This document shows positions 5,821-6,878 of a stretch of DNA of 6,878 nt, piece by piece. A program made the position numbers and the translations under genes. This stretch comes from Porticoccaceae bacterium. GTDB lineage: Bacteria > Pseudomonadota > Gammaproteobacteria > Pseudomonadales > Porticoccaceae. Under the pieces are notes generated by a model. That model was not told the origin of the DNA. It worked only from the letters and a program-made list of their open reading frames with translations, and did no database searches. Where the stretch lies: NCBI GenBank assembly GCA_028822945.1, contig JAPKCN010000106.1, positions 1 through 6,878 of the forward strand, given 5' to 3'. Numbering within the stretch: the stretch's first letter is position 1; every line of letters begins with the position of its first letter.

Positions 5821-6267
5821 ATGTTAACGCGTATAAAGCAATTTTTTGACCAACGCATTTTGGAGTCCGATGACGTCGATCAGAACCCCGAAAAACTAGC
5901 AGTTGCGGCACTTCTTATCGAGGTAATGGTGATCGATGACGAATTGGCTGAAAGTGAATTGATGAGTATTACCCAATCACTGAGTAGCCTATTGGCATTG
6001 TCCAGTAAAGATATCGAGGAATTAATTACCCTTTCGAGAAGCGAGGTGAAAAATGCCACTTCGCTTTACGAGTTTACCCGTCAGATTAATCAACACTTCG
6101 ATATCGAAAAGAAGAAACGCTTGATGACATCGCTTTGGAGAGTGGCCTACGCAGATGGGGTTCTAGATAAATACGAGGAGAATATTATCCGGAAAATTGC
6201 TGACCTGATACACTTGCGCCACGCAGAGTATATTGACTGCAAGCTAAGTGCCCGCGATAACCCCTAA
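5821..6267 (+). CDS. TerB-like (tellurite resistance TerB family) helical protein
   Basis: A 148-residue, soluble, probably all-helical protein with no signal peptide or membrane segment. It has two TerB-like repeats: LAVAALLIEVMVIDDELAES (26-45), and LWRVAYADGVLDKYEENIIR (105-124) with the acidic turn (ADGVLDKYEE) typical of this fold, where acidic residues may bind metal. It resembles the small stand-alone TerB-like proteins of Proteobacteria rather than TerB of a ter operon, and no other ter gene is present, so tellurite resistance should not be assumed. AAGGGAG (5805-5811) in the end of tal is a good ribosome binding site 9 nt before the ATG. It is the last gene of the dusA-tal operon, and its stop overlaps the stop of the convergent STAS gene. 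Function is unknown. Confidence 0.85.
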   Translation: MLTRIKQFFDQRILESDDVDQNPEKLAVAALLIEVMVIDDELAESELMSITQSLSSLLALSSKDIEELITLSRSEVKNATSLYEFTRQINQHFDIEKKKRLMTSLWRVAYADGVLDKYEENIIRKIADLIHLRHAEYIDCKLSARDNP

Positions 6268-6749
6268 CAACCCGACTCTAGCGCCTGAATGAGATCTGTA
6301 AACTGGTCACTATTTTTCGGTGACAACTGAATCAATATTTTATGCGCCTCCAACACCTGCCGGCGCGTTTCACCAACCTCCGGAGTGACCATGGCGAGGT
6401 CACTGACCGTGCCACAGGGAGATAGCAGACCCTCGTGTATATCGAAGATTTCGTCAAAACCCATGCAATCCAAAGTGCGCAAAATACTTGGGTGATAGCA
6501 GAACACCTGTACATTGATACCGTACTCTCGCTGGCAATGAATCCCCAACTTAGCCAACACCCCTAGCGTGGTACTATCCAAACATTCGGCCTCGAGCATA
6601 TCGACAACAACGCCATTGACTACCTGACTGCCGAAAATAGTCTCCATATGACGATTTAGCGTGCCGCAAAGCGTAACCCGCACATCGCCAGTCAACTTAA
6701 GTAAGTAGTTGCCAGCCTCGTCGTATACCAAGATTTTACCAGCGCTCAC
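6264..6749 (-). CDS. STAS-domain anti-sigma factor antagonist
   Basis: A 161-residue protein with an N-terminal STAS domain (about 3-105). After LLKLTGDVRVTLC comes VVVDMLEAECLDSTTLGVLA (47-66), in which DSTTLG matches the phospho-switch loop of SpoIIAA/RsbV-type antagonists; Ser59 is the likely phosphorylated residue. The C-terminal 50 or so residues are an extension beyond a bare STAS domain. It starts with GTG at 6749, one base after the stop of the upstream phosphatase gene, with GAGG (6761-6758) 8 nt before the start, so the two are translationally coupled. The natural reading is that the phosphatase dephosphorylates this protein in a partner switch controlling an anti-sigma factor or similar target. 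The Pseudomonas homologue beside rssB is, as I recall, called RssC. Confidence 0.88.
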   Translation of the reverse strand: MSAGKILVYDEAGNYLLKLTGDVRVTLCGTLNRHMETIFGSQVVNGVVVDMLEAECLDSTTLGVLAKLGIHCQREYGINVQVFCYHPSILRTLDCMGFDEIFDIHEGLLSPCGTVSDLAMVTPEVGETRRQVLEAHKILIQLSPKNSDQFTDLIQALESGC

Positions 6750-6750
6750 G

Positions 6751-6878
6751 TCACATACCTCGGGTCAGCAGTAAGACTGAAATATCATCTCTGGGCTCTT
6801 CGATATAATCGATCAACAAAACCTCTTTGAGGTCGTCTAGGTTACTCGCATGTGTCGCAACATGCCGCAAAATGGTAG
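6751..6878 (-). CDS. rssB: C-terminal end of RssB-like response regulator with PP2C/SpoIIE-type phosphatase domain (partial)
   Basis: Only the last 41 codons are in the window; the gene continues past the right edge. The peptide ends EEPRDDISVLLLTRGM. The DD-I/M-S/T-V/L-L-L pattern is the final metal-binding aspartate pair and beta strand of SpoIIE/PP2C-type phosphatases, and the preceding helix (NLDDLKEVLLIDYI) fits. Together with the coupled STAS gene and the tal-dusA neighbours, this suggests the RssB-type regulator of Pseudomonas and relatives: a receiver domain followed by a phosphatase-like domain, linked to sigma-S control. Its TGA (6753-6751) is one base from the STAS start. The symbol rests on context; another PP2C-type regulator is possible. 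Confidence 0.65.
   Translation of the reverse strand, partial: TILRHVATHASNLDDLKEVLLIDYIEEPRDDISVLLLTRGM

Noticed and set aside
5821..6267. Tellurite resistance determinant
   Set aside because: Only the TerB-like fold is shared. There are no terZ, terC, terD or tehAB neighbours, so the name gives no resistance function.
1..6878. CRISPR array, tRNA gene, IS element or integrase
   Set aside because: No regularly spaced repeats, no tRNA cloverleaf found in the gaps, and no transposase or recombinase motifs in any frame.

Overview
The window looks like chromosomal DNA of a gammaproteobacterium of moderate GC content, probably a marine relative of the Pseudomonas/Cellvibrio side of the class. 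This rests on the right half, where dusA, tal, a STAS-domain gene and the end of an RssB-type response regulator/phosphatase gene lie together. I recall the same set (rssB, STAS gene, tal, dusA) from Pseudomonas. Species cannot be fixed from the sequence alone. No rRNA, tRNA, IS element, integrase or CRISPR array is visible.

Left half (about 1-3660) is an accessory-looking catabolic block. Positions 1-123 hold what may be the last 40 codons of a forward gene I cannot identify. An acyl-CoA synthetase (AMP-forming ligase) gene and a TetR-family regulator gene follow on the reverse strand. An SDR dehydrogenase gene is divergent from tetR. The simplest reading is a regulator with two flanking targets that activate and oxidise a carboxylic acid or alcohol. 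The substrate cannot be read from the sequence. The gaps at 1700-1923 (224 bp, AT-rich) and 2578-2838 (261 bp) hold candidate promoters and dyads: a 15-nt near-palindrome before the ligase, a long bulged inverted repeat just before the tetR ribosome binding site, and a dyad over a consensus TATAAT before the SDR gene.

Right half (about 3660-6878) is a conserved housekeeping and stress-response neighbourhood. The 235-bp gap at 3655-3889 shows no clear terminator for the SDR gene but is rich in dyads, including a perfect 14-bp palindrome with alternative pairing partners in the presumed dusA leader. Then dusA (TTG start), tal and a small TerB-like gene run as a tight operon with gaps of 2 and 3 bp. 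From the right edge, the tail of an RssB-like PP2C/SpoIIE-type phosphatase and a STAS anti-sigma antagonist gene run on the reverse strand. The STAS gene meets the TerB-like gene tail to tail with a 4-bp overlap of stop codons, leaving no room for a terminator between the two operons.

All complete genes are intact and have the expected catalytic residues. I do not see a clearly new multi-gene system. The points most worth checking are the dusA leader structures, the tetR leader hairpin, the TerB-like gene coupled to dusA-tal, and the overlapping convergent ends.
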